Source: JAJZMA01 sp021850405 | GTDB taxonomy: Bacteria > Chloroflexota > Dormibacteria > Aeolococcales > Aeolococcaceae | Length of the DNA stretch: 64,000 bases | NCBI GenBank assembly: GCA_027365835.1 | Contig: DAHXLU010000103.1 | Location: forward strand, 6,069 to 70,068 | Direction: 5' to 3' | Shown here: piece by piece, positions 1 through 9,339 of the stretch | Numbering within the stretch: the first letter of the stretch is position 1 | How the letters are laid out: each line of letters begins with the position of its first letter | Translations under genes and position numbers: made by a program | Notes under the pieces: model-generated | The model's database searches: none | What the model was told of the DNA's origin: nothing | What the model saw: the letters and a program-made list of their open reading frames with translations, nothing else

Positions 1-942
1 ACTGTTTCGGTTCCGGTCCCGCAGAGCCCCGCAAGCATCCCGTCGACATGGATCCTTATGGCTCCGGTGCTGCCCGTGCATGTTGAGGTGACCGGTGCGC
101 AAAGTGATCTGAACGGATTTCGCGTTTCCGACATAGTTGCTACAGCGGATTACGGTGCTATCCGGCATGCCGGAGTCCAGGAGATTCCTCTTTCACTGGT
201 GAACTATGACAACGCGGTTCAGCTGTACCAGCCGCCCAAGGTAGTGCAGGTAGATGTTGAGCCCATGGGCTCCAAGCAGATTCCAGTAACAGTTGTCGTC
301 GCGCAGCCTCCTCCTTCTGGGTTTCATGTGCAGACGGCTACCGCTTCCCCTGCCACCATCGTTATTAGCGGACCGAGTGGCCAGCTGAGCCGTGTAGTTG
401 CCAGTGCTCCGGTGGTTTTGTCCAACCAGAAGGCAAACCTCGTGGAGGACGTTCCGGTACGGCTGACTATAGATGGGCGTCCGGTTGGGGACATGTCAGA
501 GAGCCCGCCTACGGTCCAGGTAACGGTAACCATCGTGTCTGCCAACACTACTCGTCTTTTAGGGGTCGTACCTTCCCTGGGTGGAACGCTGCGGGCAGGG
601 CTGCAGCTACAGAGTATCTCACTGACTCCGGCAGCAGTGACAGTGTTTGGGCCGGAAACAATACTCAACGCCCTGACCAGCCTGTCCACCTCTCCAATAA
701 ACCTGTCGAGCCTTGCGGTTGGGAGCCAGAGGGCAAGCCTCTCCATCTCGCTCCCTGCTGGGGTTACCCTGGTCACGTCTACTGGCAGCCAGAGCAGCTC
801 CGGGACAGTCATTGTCACTATCGTTGTCGGGCAGATAGTCGTGCCGGCAAGTCCTACTCCAACACCGGTTCCATCCCCGTCCCCTGTCTCCAGTCCTTCG
901 CCAACAGCCGGGTCGGGGGCGGGCCCGACAGCGACCCCATGA
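1..942 (+). CDS. cdaR: YbbR-domain protein (CdaR-like), 5'-truncated by the window
   Basis: The reading frame is open from base 1, so the real start lies upstream; 313 codons are visible. The protein is a string of beta-rich repeats of YbbR type, with recurring P-V-x-V-x-V strands and ends such as TVQVTV and VIVTIVV. A low-complexity Pro/Ser/Thr tail (about the last 40 residues) closes it. YbbR/CdaR proteins are membrane-anchored extracytoplasmic regulators of the c-di-AMP cyclase CdaA in Gram-positives, and the usual neighbourhood is cdaA-cdaR-glmM-glmS. Here glmS follows after about 100 bp, which supports the call, although glmM is absent between them. The N-terminal membrane anchor would be outside the window. 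Confidence 0.8.
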   Translation, partial: TVSVPVPQSPASIPSTWILMAPVLPVHVEVTGAQSDLNGFRVSDIVATADYGAIRHAGVQEIPLSLVNYDNAVQLYQPPKVVQVDVEPMGSKQIPVTVVVAQPPPSGFHVQTATASPATIVISGPSGQLSRVVASAPVVLSNQKANLVEDVPVRLTIDGRPVGDMSESPPTVQVTVTIVSANTTRLLGVVPSLGGTLRAGLQLQSISLTPAAVTVFGPETILNALTSLSTSPINLSSLAVGSQRASLSISLPAGVTLVTSTGSQSSSGTVIVTIVVGQIVVPASPTPTPVPSPSPVSSPSPTAGSGAGPTATP

Positions 943-1039
943 CCAGGCGCTCGCAGGTCCTGGCTTGCAGCCTGTTTACTCTCCAGTGTCGCCCGGGTAT
1001 TGTTGTAACTGAACCTGTACGGAGGACGTTGTTTTAGCC

Positions 1040-2866
1040 ATGTGCGGCATTATTGGTTACGCGGGGGTGAATCCCGCTACTCCGATCCTGGTGGACAGCC
1101 TGCGCAGACTTGAATACCGCGGATATGATTCTGCTGGAATAGCTGTCCTGGGTGCGTATGGCGACCGGGCTACTGTTTTCAAGAGCGAGCGAAAGGTGGA
1201 TGACCTGGCCCTGCGCCTCTCGGCCGAGGGGGTGCCCCTGGGCCACGTAGGGATAGGCCACACGCGCTGGGCCACCCATGGCAATCCAACACTTGTCAAC
1301 GCGCACCCACATACAGACTGCACTGGCAGGATCCACCTGATTCACAATGGCATTATTGAGAACTATGCCCCTCTGAAGGCTGGTCTCATGGCAGCTGGCC
1401 ACCACTTTTCCAGCGATACGGATACTGAGGTTGTCGCACATCTAATTGAGGATAAATATGATGGAGATCTTTCGCTTGCTGTGCGCCTGGCTCTCAACGC
1501 CGTAAGTGGGACGTATGCACTTGTCGTTGTAGCTGAGGATCAGCCAGACGTCATCGTCGGGGCGCGCCTCAATTCGCCACTGGTGGTTGGAACGAGTGGG
1601 GGAGATGTCTATATCAGCAGCGATCCGGCTGCCTTGATTCCATATACACGCGATATTTTCTATCTCGGGGAGGGGCAGATAGTAACCGGCAGCGAAGGGG
1701 GGATAACCGTGACCACGCTCGAGGGAGAGGTGGTAAAGCCTTTGTTTACGCGGGTGGAATGGGATGCAGAGCAGGCTGAAAAAGGGGGTTTCCCCCACTT
1801 TTTTCTGAAGGAGATTTACGATCAGCCTGAGTCGGCGGTCAACTGCATGAGAGGGCGGGTAGCAGCAGACGGAGGGATCACCCTGGAGTCCATTGACGGG
1901 ATGCCAGAGGTTACCACTGCGACTATCATCGCCTGCGGAACTGCAAGATACGCTGGAATGGTTGGCAGGCTTGCCCTGGAACGGCTTGCCGGCATTCGTA
2001 CTGATGTTGTCGAGTCCAGTGAGTTTCGCTACTGCGAACCTGTAATACAGAAAGGGCATCTGGTGGTAGCCATCTCGCAGTCAGGCGAAACTGCAGACAC
2101 GCTGGCAGCGGCCAGGGAGGCGCGCTCGCGGGGAGCATACGTGATTGCAGTGACCAATGTACAGGGGAGTGCGCTTACCCGGATTGCAGATTCAGTGCTG
2201 TACATGCAGGCGGGCCCAGAAATATCGGTAGCTGCAACCAAGACCTTTGTGACGCAACTGCTTTGTGTAATCATGCTCGCAGCTGCGCTCGGGAGGATGA
2301 CCGGAGCCATTACTGAGGAGCAGATCCATATTCTCGGTTCTGAGATGCTCGAGCTGCCAGACCGGATGACGAGGACGCTTGAGCTGCAGCCTGCGGTGGT
2401 CAAGATTGTAGGCAGGTATGCCCACCTTCGCCAGGCAATCTTTATCGGGCGGGACGTCAATGTGGCAGTTGCCCTGGAAGGGGCACTCAAGTTGAAGGAA
2501 CTGGCCTATGTGTATGCAGAAGGGTATCCTGCGGGAGAGTTGAAGCATGGCCCGATAGCATTGCTGGAGGCATCTGTGCTGGTGATAGCGCTGGCGACCC
2601 AGTCATCCGTACTGCCAAAGCTGGTATCCAACGTTTCTGAATGCAGGGTCAGGAATGCCCCTGTAATGGGAATAGTTACTGAGGGTCACAATCCGTTCTC
2701 TCCTGGAGAGCTGGATGAAGTGCTGGAAGTACCTTTTTGTAGTGAATTGCTGGCTCCAGTGATCAACGTCATCCCGTTGCAGCTTTTCGCCTACCATACT
2801 GCCGTGGCGCGCGGGTGCAATGTTGACCAGCCGCGAAATCTGGCAAAGTCGGTAACGGTAGAGTAG
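1040..2866 (+). CDS. glmS: Glutamine--fructose-6-phosphate aminotransferase (isomerizing)
   Basis: Makes glucosamine-6-phosphate from fructose-6-phosphate and glutamine, the first step to UDP-GlcNAc for peptidoglycan. The 608-residue length is normal for the family. The start MCGIIGYAG places the catalytic Cys at residue 2, which fixes the ATG. The N-terminal glutaminase domain (about 1-220) is followed by two SIS sugar-isomerase domains (about 285-420 and 455-590), and the C-terminus ends in the family signature KSVTVE. A GGAGG at about 1021 lies rather far (about 14 nt) from the ATG. The stop codon overlaps the start of the next gene, implying co-transcription with acpS-nnrD. Confidence 0.97.
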   Translation: MCGIIGYAGVNPATPILVDSLRRLEYRGYDSAGIAVLGAYGDRATVFKSERKVDDLALRLSAEGVPLGHVGIGHTRWATHGNPTLVNAHPHTDCTGRIHLIHNGIIENYAPLKAGLMAAGHHFSSDTDTEVVAHLIEDKYDGDLSLAVRLALNAVSGTYALVVVAEDQPDVIVGARLNSPLVVGTSGGDVYISSDPAALIPYTRDIFYLGEGQIVTGSEGGITVTTLEGEVVKPLFTRVEWDAEQAEKGGFPHFFLKEIYDQPESAVNCMRGRVAADGGITLESIDGMPEVTTATIIACGTARYAGMVGRLALERLAGIRTDVVESSEFRYCEPVIQKGHLVVAISQSGETADTLAAAREARSRGAYVIAVTNVQGSALTRIADSVLYMQAGPEISVAATKTFVTQLLCVIMLAAALGRMTGAITEEQIHILGSEMLELPDRMTRTLELQPAVVKIVGRYAHLRQAIFIGRDVNVAVALEGALKLKELAYVYAEGYPAGELKHGPIALLEASVLVIALATQSSVLPKLVSNVSECRVRNAPVMGIVTEGHNPFSPGELDEVLEVPFCSELLAPVINVIPLQLFAYHTAVARGCNVDQPRNLAKSVTVE

Positions 2867-4215
2867 TGGAGGTCACGTACCCCCCATTCCTAGGCGTCGA
2901 TGTTGTTTCAATCGACAGGGTTGCGCGACTGGCAGCAGGCAAGCGCTTCTGTGAGCGGATTTTTACGGATCTCGAACTAACAGAAGCTAACGGGCGCAGT
3001 GAGCGGCTGGCAGCAGCGTTTGCTGTCAAAGAGGCAGTGCGCAAGGTGTATGGATCTGCGGGTGTGTCGCCGCTCCCTGCCTTCTCGTCAATCGAACTAC
3101 GACATGGTGTCAGGGGTGCTCCATATGTACATGTGGATGGAGCGCCTGTAGGGTGCTCGTTATCCATCAGCCATGAGCAGGGCCTTGCAGTTGCAGTCGT
3201 GGCCATGGTGTCGGCCGGCCTGTACAACCAGACAGCTACGCTGCTCGACGTGAGTCTGGGTCCGCAACGCGAATTGGCGGCGGGTAAGGCGGTTATGTCC
3301 TGCAGTCTGCCCGCGAGGCCGCTTGATGGGCATAAGGGAACCTTTGGAACCGTCCTGGTGATCGGTGGGAGTCGCGGTCTGTCGGGAGCCCCCTATCTGG
3401 CTGCGATGGGTGCTGCGCGCACTGGAGCTGGGATGGTGCGGCTTATGGTTCCGCAGGATATCTATCCAGTGGTAGCTGGAAAATGCGCTGAGGTTATGGT
3501 CTACCCATTGCCTTCAGGAAGCGATGGTCAAGTAGGGGAAGGGGCCCTCCGGGCAGTGGAAGAACAGATGCAAGGCATCAGTGCGGTTGTAATCGGTCCT
3601 GGGCTCGGAACCGGATTGCCTGCAATGAGAATGCTGGCGCAGCTACTGGAGCAGTGCCATGTTCCAGTAGTGGTCGATGCTGATGCACTGAACCTTGTAG
3701 CAAGGCACGGCCTTTCCTTTGGGGGTGGTGTGGGTGTCAGGATAGCGACACCACACCCTGGGGAGATGGCAAGACTGTTGGGCAGGACGGTTGCGGATGT
3801 TCAGTCGGACCGGATTGGCGTTGCTACGGGATGTGCCGCTGAGCACGGGATTGTGGTTGTTCTCAAGGGAAGCGGCACTGTGGTGTCGAGCCCAGACGCG
3901 GAAGTGTGGGTGGGCCCAAAGGGAGTGGTGTCACTGGCAACAGCTGGCAGCGGGGACGTGCTGGCTGGGGTCCTGGGTGCCCTGGTGGCGGCGAAAGATT
4001 ACGAGGCTGGACGCGTCGCCGGGGGCGTTGCGCTGCATGCTGTTGCTGGCATGCTTGCCCAGCAGGGGCACGGTATCGCCGGGGTGCTGGCGTCAGACCT
4101 TCTTGATGTCCTGCCAGCAGCTCAGGAGCTGTTGCGGGCCCGTCTGAGTCGCCAGGTGGATATGTCAGGGAATGGTACAGGAGGCTCCACGCCTTCCCGG
4201 GGGGGCCGGAGTTGA
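2866..4215 (+). CDS. Fused holo-ACP synthase / ADP-dependent NAD(P)H-hydrate dehydratase
   Basis: A single 449-residue frame carries two enzymes. Residues 1 to about 118 are AcpS-like: GVDVVSIDR near the start holds the metal-binding Asp, AFAVKEA holds the metal-binding Glu, and GAPYV and SISHE follow as in AcpS. AcpS transfers phosphopantetheine from CoA to acyl carrier protein. After a linker, about 146-435 is the ribokinase-like NnrD domain (YjeF C-terminal), with the nucleotide-site motif GSGDVLAG and a VDADAL segment; NnrD repairs hydrated NAD(P)H. The two are often neighbours, and NnrD is usually fused to the NnrE epimerase, whose domain is absent here. GTG start overlapping the glmS stop. 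No frame break is seen between the halves. Confidence 0.92.
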   Translation: MEVTYPPFLGVDVVSIDRVARLAAGKRFCERIFTDLELTEANGRSERLAAAFAVKEAVRKVYGSAGVSPLPAFSSIELRHGVRGAPYVHVDGAPVGCSLSISHEQGLAVAVVAMVSAGLYNQTATLLDVSLGPQRELAAGKAVMSCSLPARPLDGHKGTFGTVLVIGGSRGLSGAPYLAAMGAARTGAGMVRLMVPQDIYPVVAGKCAEVMVYPLPSGSDGQVGEGALRAVEEQMQGISAVVIGPGLGTGLPAMRMLAQLLEQCHVPVVVDADALNLVARHGLSFGGGVGVRIATPHPGEMARLLGRTVADVQSDRIGVATGCAAEHGIVVVLKGSGTVVSSPDAEVWVGPKGVVSLATAGSGDVLAGVLGALVAAKDYEAGRVAGGVALHAVAGMLAQQGHGIAGVLASDLLDVLPAAQELLRARLSRQVDMSGNGTGGSTPSRGGRS

Positions 4216-4310
4216 GGCCCCTGCTCTCGGGGACCCCCTATCAGGGTGGGGCCACAGCTCCTATGGCTGGAGCGGGCTACCGGTCACACCGCGGGAATGG
4301 TGGCTCTGGT

Positions 4311-5411
4311 TTGACGGACAACAAGATTGCTGAAATCGACACCGCCGCACTGCGCCACAATTTTCACCAGATCCACTCTCGCCTCAAAAGCGGTACGGCG
4401 GTGATGGCCATGGTCAAGGCGAACGCGTACGGTCATGGCATCGAAACCGTAAGGCCATGTCTGGAGTCCGCTGGAGTACAGTTTTTTGGCGTTTCTTCTT
4501 CCCAGGAGGCGCTGGAGTTGCGGGCCCTTGGCTGTCGTAGCCGTGTAGTTGTTGTGGGGGGGACTGTAGTTTCTGACTGGCCCCTCCTGGCCGCCCAGCA
4601 TGTTGAGGTTGCAGTTCATAATCCCGAGCAGCTCTCGGCATTGCTTGGCTGGCAAGATTCCGTGGCGGAATCCTTTCGGGTGCATATCAAGTTTGACACT
4701 GGGATGAACCGCATTGGGCTGCCAGCACGGGACGCGCCAATGGTGCTGCAGAAACTGTCTGATGCTGGCTGTTCGGAGAGGGTGGCTGGCGTTTTCACAC
4801 ATTTTGCCGATGCCGACAACGCTGGCTCAGACTTTACGAGACGGCAGCATACAGGATTTGTGCCGGCCGTTGCTGCCGCACGCAAACTCACTCCCTCAGC
4901 ACTCCTTCATTGCTGTAATACGGCAGCCACCCTGCTCTATCCGGAATTTCATCATGACATGGTGCGGCCGGGCCTGGGTTTGTACGGATATGGCCCAGAA
5001 GGAGTCTGTGATCTGCGTCCGGTTATGACTGTGCGGGCCATGGTAACCCAGGTTAAGAAAGTTGCTGCTGGCGAGTTTGTAGGCTACGGCTGTACCTACC
5101 AGGCACGGGAGGACAAAAAGGTTGCGACTGTGTGCGTGGGATACGCAGACGGCGTGCACAGGCTCCAGGGCAATCGGGGCGCTGTTGTGCTCGCTGGCGT
5201 CCGCTGTCCGATCATCGGCGCGGTGAGTATGGATCAGATAACAGTTGACTGCAGCAGGGCTGATGCCGTACATGTGGGGCAGTGGGCGACGCTGGTGGGG
5301 GAGGGTCTCTGGGCAGAAGAGGTCGCGCGGGCATCGGACACAATCAGTTATGAGGTCTTGACCTCGGTGTCTGCACGCGTCAGGCGGGTCGTGCCAGGCA
5401 CCGCAGTTTGA
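4311..5411 (+). CDS. alr: Alanine racemase
   Basis: PLP enzyme interconverting L- and D-alanine for peptidoglycan. The sequence shows AEIDTAALRHN at the N-terminus, the PLP-lysine motif MVKANAYGHG (Lys36 from this start), and ISMDQITVDC in the C-terminal domain. Length 366 residues from the TTG at 4311, which places the AEID motif where the family has it. The same frame is open back to a TTG at 4212 overlapping the previous stop; that would add 33 low-complexity residues and I consider it less likely. Last of the cell-wall/cofactor gene run that starts at glmS. Confidence 0.93.
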   Translation: MTDNKIAEIDTAALRHNFHQIHSRLKSGTAVMAMVKANAYGHGIETVRPCLESAGVQFFGVSSSQEALELRALGCRSRVVVVGGTVVSDWPLLAAQHVEVAVHNPEQLSALLGWQDSVAESFRVHIKFDTGMNRIGLPARDAPMVLQKLSDAGCSERVAGVFTHFADADNAGSDFTRRQHTGFVPAVAAARKLTPSALLHCCNTAATLLYPEFHHDMVRPGLGLYGYGPEGVCDLRPVMTVRAMVTQVKKVAAGEFVGYGCTYQAREDKKVATVCVGYADGVHRLQGNRGAVVLAGVRCPIIGAVSMDQITVDCSRADAVHVGQWATLVGEGLWAEEVARASDTISYEVLTSVSARVRRVVPGTAV

Positions 5412-5522
5412 CCCTTGCTGCCACGCTGTCCTGTACGGCTCTCTTCCCACCAAAGGTGCACAGGTGCCATGCCAGGATAAGCAGGTGTCTGGCCACCACA
5501 TGTCAGCTCAATCGGCATTCCA

Positions 5523-6881
5523 GTGAACCCTGCTGAGCCGCCAAGGCGCTGGTTTGGTCTAACCGCATCGATTGCTGTACTGCTTGGCGTAGCTGTCTTG
5601 ATGCGCGCCAGCCAGAATATGGCGCAAACCACTTTTCCCCTGGTTGGCGGAGATTTGCTCCATATGTCGACAACTGGTGTCGGGATTCTTGCCGCTGGTA
5701 GTGCAGCAGTTGCTGTTGTGTCAATGGTTATGTTTGCGTCGCAGCTCCAGCGCAGACAGCTGCTGGGGGCGCTTCTTGTTGCACTCCTGCTTATGGGTAT
5801 TTCCTTGCTTCTCATCGGTGCCTCGCACTCAGTGCTGGTTCTGGCAGTGGCCGTCTTGCTGCTTGGGCTTGCTTCTGGAATTGTGGGACCAACATTGTTG
5901 ACCACAGTCGGGAGTCTGAAGGACCAGGACCCTGTGAAGGACGTGCGGGATCAGCCTATAGCGTTGCTTAGCGTTGCCCTAAGCACTGGATTGGCTATTG
6001 GACCATTTGCGGAGATGTCTCTCCTGGTTGGCACTGGTGGAAGCATCCGTTATGTATTCAGCTGGTTTGCACTGGGCCCGCTCGTGGCAGCATTGCTCGT
6101 AGCTGTCGTTATGGCAAGAAGATCCACCTGGTACCGCATCCGCAGGGGTGCTAGCCTTGCAGGGCACATAAGCGAGGCGCTTCCCCTGACGCCAGACGGG
6201 ATAGCAACCGGTGTGCTGGGGCCTATTCAGGAAGACGGTGCAGGAGAGCGAAAGCCGGAAGGGAGGCATGACTCGCGGGTGTCTTTTGCAAGCGCCCTGC
6301 ATGATCGCGGGTTCCAGCTTGCGCTTCTGGGTCAGTTGATCTACGCGGCGCCGTTTTCTGCAGTCATTGTGTTTGGAGCTCTTTTCGAACGCCATGGATA
6401 CGGGATGACTGTCGCTCAGGTACAGGTAGCTTTTGGGCTGTTTTTTGTTGCGTCGTTTGCTGTCCGCCTCGCGCTTGCCTCCCGGTCGCAGATCCGCCAC
6501 AAGGTTGGATGGCTGAAGGTCGCGGCGCTGACCACAATAGCTGGGCTTGTGCTCCTGGCCTCTGGGCACAGTGGAGTACAACTGATGGTTGCCATGGCAG
6601 TTCTGGGCATACCGCACGGGCTTACCTTTCCCTTGGCGATGGCCCTGGTCGCTGAGCGCCGCGGGCACAGGGAACTCGCTTCACTCAATGCCCACATCTA
6701 TGCAGTTTTGCAGGTGGTGAGCATGGCGCTCCCTCCGCTGCTGGGTGCCACTATTGCTGCAGCTGGGTTCAGGGTAGCCTTCCTCCTCCTGATCCTTCCT
6801 GTTGTTGTATGTGGTGGAATGTTGCAGTGGCGTGCCGGGCCCAGAGGGTCTGCCCCTCTGCCTCCACTCGTCAATTGCTGA
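5523..6881 (+). CDS. Major facilitator superfamily transporter
   Basis: A 452-residue, very hydrophobic protein with about 12 predicted membrane helices in two six-helix halves, separated by a charged cytoplasmic loop at about residues 195-255 (rich in Arg, Glu, Gly). The N-terminal helix region has an MFS-like layout, with a basic loop (QLQRRQ) after the second to third helix. GTG start. No substrate-specific motif is recognised; it could be a drug or metabolite exporter. It follows alr on the same strand after about 110 bp and may be a separate unit. Confidence 0.8.
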   Translation: MNPAEPPRRWFGLTASIAVLLGVAVLMRASQNMAQTTFPLVGGDLLHMSTTGVGILAAGSAAVAVVSMVMFASQLQRRQLLGALLVALLLMGISLLLIGASHSVLVLAVAVLLLGLASGIVGPTLLTTVGSLKDQDPVKDVRDQPIALLSVALSTGLAIGPFAEMSLLVGTGGSIRYVFSWFALGPLVAALLVAVVMARRSTWYRIRRGASLAGHISEALPLTPDGIATGVLGPIQEDGAGERKPEGRHDSRVSFASALHDRGFQLALLGQLIYAAPFSAVIVFGALFERHGYGMTVAQVQVAFGLFFVASFAVRLALASRSQIRHKVGWLKVAALTTIAGLVLLASGHSGVQLMVAMAVLGIPHGLTFPLAMALVAERRGHRELASLNAHIYAVLQVVSMALPPLLGATIAAAGFRVAFLLLILPVVVCGGMLQWRAGPRGSAPLPPLVNC

Positions 6882-7300
6882 GGTTGACATGACAGGGCAG
6901 CTGGCCCGGTCCAGCAACCCTACAGACTTGCCGAGAATGGCATTTTCTGGCGTTGGGGTCTGTGAGTTGGGTTGGAGGTGCAGTAGACGGCTCCTGATGG
7001 TAGCCAGGCCCGCGTCTACACGGCCCGTTCCGGTGTGCGCAGTGTCAGGTTTGTAGAACTTTTGGAGGCAGGGCTGCTGTACGGCTCGCGCTGGAACAAG
7101 GGGATAGCTGGCGACGAGGCGTTGTACTTGCCTTGATTCCCTCGCGTTGCAAGCTGGAGAAATCCCAGAGCGAAACCGGCAGCTCATCTCGTGCCGGGCC
7201 GGAGAGCAGATGATGAGACCATTGGGCGTGCATGCCCTGGGCAGTGGATGGGGACTCACCTCCTGAGGGTGCTGCCAACCGTACGGCAGGTGCGTGTACC
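6882..7300. other. Intergenic region without a supported gene
   Basis: About 420 bases between the MFS gene and the SRPBCC gene. Open frames here run antisense into the MFS gene or have a Cys/Pro/Arg-rich composition typical of shadows. I see no tRNA, no known riboswitch core and no T-tract terminator. It may hold the promoter of the next gene. Confidence 0.5.
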
Positions 7301-7795
7301 ATGGGCCCCATGCGACCGCTGACAGTGTCCATCAACGTCTCCAGGGGGCGCGAGGCCGTGTACGATTACCTCGATCTCATGACCCACCATGAGCTGTTCA
7401 CTGATCACATGATGCGGAAGTGGCGCTATCACGGACCCGAGCGTGGGGTTGGGGCGAAGGCCAGTGTCGAGGTGACGCTCGGCGGTCATTCGGAGCAGGT
7501 GGAGATTGAGGTAATCGAGACCGAAGCTCCTGCGAGGAGTGTCGAGCGCACTATCGGTGCTGGCGGCCGCCGCGTTTCCACTGGCACTTACACACTGGTC
7601 ATTTTGCCTGGCGGCGGCACCTGCGTGACTTTCGAGTACGCATGGCGCGAGGCCCCATGGAACGAACGGCTCGCCGCACCGATGATACGCGTAATAATGC
7701 GCCGTGCTCTTGAGCGGGCAATGGAGCGCCTGGCGGAGCAGCTCGATGCTCCCGAGCGCACTGATCCAGGGGCGCCAATCAAGGTGCAGGGCTGA
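7301..7795 (+). CDS. SRPBCC (START-like) family protein
   Basis: About 164 residues. The segment VSINVSRGREAVYDYLDL near the N-terminus and the pattern of beta strands ending in a long amphipathic C-terminal helix (IRVIMRRALERAMERLAEQL) match the polyketide-cyclase/SRPBCC fold, a small cavity protein that binds hydrophobic ligands. No catalytic residue can be assigned. ATG at 7301 or 7310 fits the fold start; a longer frame from 7232 adds only low-complexity residues. It is followed by a convergent gene on the other strand. Confidence 0.75.
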   Translation: MGPMRPLTVSINVSRGREAVYDYLDLMTHHELFTDHMMRKWRYHGPERGVGAKASVEVTLGGHSEQVEIEVIETEAPARSVERTIGAGGRRVSTGTYTLVILPGGGTCVTFEYAWREAPWNERLAAPMIRVIMRRALERAMERLAEQLDAPERTDPGAPIKVQG

Positions 7796-8132
7796 CATGG
7801 GCCATTGCGCAACTTAATCGCGCTGTCACGACGGTGCTGGTGCAGCTCGCTGGAAAAGGGCAGAGCAGGACCCCTCTCTGGGCCGCATCTTGCCGGATTG
7901 CGCACGACGTGAGGCAGTGGCATCGTCTCGCCGTGAGGCATGGACATGGCCAGTAGATACAAGGATGGTCATGGCCCAAGCTCCAGGGTAGGGGACAAGA
8001 GAAACAAGACCGGGACGTTGAGGCGAAGGAGCGTTTGACCGTGTCGCCTTAGGTCGCCAGACTCACTGCCGGCGCGAGAGGGCACAGCATTCAGAACCGG
8101 CGGATAAACCCATGCCAGATCGCCCCGCGTAA
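7796..8132. other. Convergent intergenic region
   Basis: About 337 bases between two convergent genes. One imperfect dyad is visible, AGGCGA at 8021-8026 and TCGCCT at 8044-8049 with a 17-nt spacer, but no T-tract follows it. No RNA gene or credible reading frame is seen. Confidence 0.4.
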
Positions 8133-8546
8133 CTATCCGTGCTCTGATAGACCATGCGCCACACCGGTGACCGTCCCGGAATCGTCGGTCACATAGGTGC
8201 CCTTGGAGAGGTCGAGGATCACCAGGCTGTTGCCGAAGGGGTCCTGGACAACGGCAACACGACCAACCGGGATGTCGACTGGCTCGGCGACCACCTGGCC
8301 CCCATGGGTGCAGAACATCTCAACGGCATCTGCGGTAGACTGCACCCTCCAATTGGGCTCGTATTGTTCCTGGGTGCTCAGCACGAGCTCTGTGGCAGAG
8401 CCTGGAAGTTCGAGGCCCGCCTGGCCGATCTCGTCGTTGCGCCAGCGCAAACGGTGCCCAAGGGCGTCCCTGTAGAACGCAAGCCCGGCATCAATGTCTG
8501 GCACACGAACGGTCACTGCGTCTACGGAGTCAAGCAGGGGCATCAT
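8133..8546 (-). CDS. VOC superfamily (glyoxalase/bleomycin-resistance-like) protein
   Basis: About 137 residues. It shows the VOC pattern: a first strand VTVRVPDIDAGLAFYRDALG, then LRWRNDEIG, and later VAVVQDPFGNSLVILDL, which is the typical end of a beta-alpha-beta-beta-beta module. These proteins bind metals or small molecules; substrate unknown. The start at 8546 (Met-Met) is chosen because a TATACT box ends 6 nt upstream, as for a leaderless mRNA. A Met at 8561 would fall inside that box, and the frame is open to 8624. Confidence 0.8.
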   Translation of the reverse strand: MMPLLDSVDAVTVRVPDIDAGLAFYRDALGHRLRWRNDEIGQAGLELPGSATELVLSTQEQYEPNWRVQSTADAVEMFCTHGGQVVAEPVDIPVGRVAVVQDPFGNSLVILDLSKGTYVTDDSGTVTGVAHGLSEHG

Positions 8547-8552
8547 CCGCCC

Positions 8553-8558
8553 AGTATA
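8553..8558 (-). promoter_or_regulatory. -10 box (TATACT) for the VOC gene, leaderless geometry
   Basis: Reading the minus strand, TATACT is followed by six bases (GGGCGG) and then ATG. A -10 box normally directs initiation about 7 nt downstream, so the transcript would begin at or next to the start codon. A TTAAAT lies 17 bp upstream as a weak -35 element. Confidence 0.5.
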
Positions 8559-8826
8559 CATAGGTGCGATTTTTGATTTAACCTGTAGTTCTTCCGCTGC
8601 CTCGACCGGCACTGAGGGCAGCACGGCGCCACCATCGGAGATGGGGTCTAGACGTAGTTGTGTGGAAGCGTCACTGCCACTGCAATGCAGGGGGTGGGAG
8701 GGGCTGTTGTTACCGATCTTGCAGAGTGTCTCTGGTGTGAGCCATCTGACCCTACCGCCCCAACTGCCCTGCTGCTGGGATACGGGCGATGCAGGCGCAA
8801 CAGCAGCTTTCCTGTGCTGTCACAAT

Positions 8827-9339
8827 ATGGGGATGGTTGACCTTACGCTCCTCGCCGACTTGCGCAACGCCGTGCAGCCTTTTGTGGTTGAGACCAGTAG
8901 TGCGCAGGAGACCCAGGAGGTAGGTGCCCGCCTTGCCAGCGTGCTGGGGGCTGGGGACCTGCTGGCACTGAATGGTGAGCTGGGTGCTGGCAAGACTACC
9001 TTTGTCAGGGGGCTTGTCGCCGGGATGGACGCAAGGACGGATGTCGTGCGGAGCCCCACATTTGTCCTGCACCACCGCTACGCCAGCGGCCGGGTCGTGG
9101 TGCACCACCTGGATTGCTACCGGCTGGGAGATGGGGCAGACCTGTCCCTCCTTGATCTGGACTGGCTCCTTTCGACTGGAATTGTTGTCGTGGAGTGGGG
9201 GAGTTACGCGGACCTGGCCCGCTTCCGCCCTGTGCAGGTCGAGTTCGACACCATTGATGATTCCAGGCGGAGACTCGTCATCACCCCGCCCCGAGCAAAT
9301 ACACTGTCCCCTGGGAACCGCAGGGAGGGAAGCAGATGA
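8827..9339 (+). CDS. tsaE: tRNA threonylcarbamoyladenosine biosynthesis ATPase TsaE
   Basis: 170 residues from the ATG at 8827. Walker A is GELGAGKTTFVRGL, followed by SPTFVLHHRY and the HHLDCYRLGD segment, then VVEWGSY, all in the order found in TsaE/YjeE. TsaE is the ATPase that supports TsaB-TsaD in making t6A at position 37 of ANN-decoding tRNAs. The frame is open upstream to 8494, but that stretch is low-complexity and antisense to the VOC gene, so it is excluded. It overlaps tsaB by 4 bp (ATGA). Confidence 0.93.
   Translation: MGMVDLTLLADLRNAVQPFVVETSSAQETQEVGARLASVLGAGDLLALNGELGAGKTTFVRGLVAGMDARTDVVRSPTFVLHHRYASGRVVVHHLDCYRLGDGADLSLLDLDWLLSTGIVVVEWGSYADLARFRPVQVEFDTIDDSRRRLVITPPRANTLSPGNRREGSR

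Noticed and set aside
6681..7259. 192-codon minus-strand frame
   Set aside because: It overlaps the end of the MFS gene antisense and has a His/Pro/Ser-rich shadow composition.
8494..8826. N-terminal extension of TsaE by 111 residues
   Set aside because: The extension is Cys/Ser-rich, antisense to the VOC gene and outside the TsaE family length.
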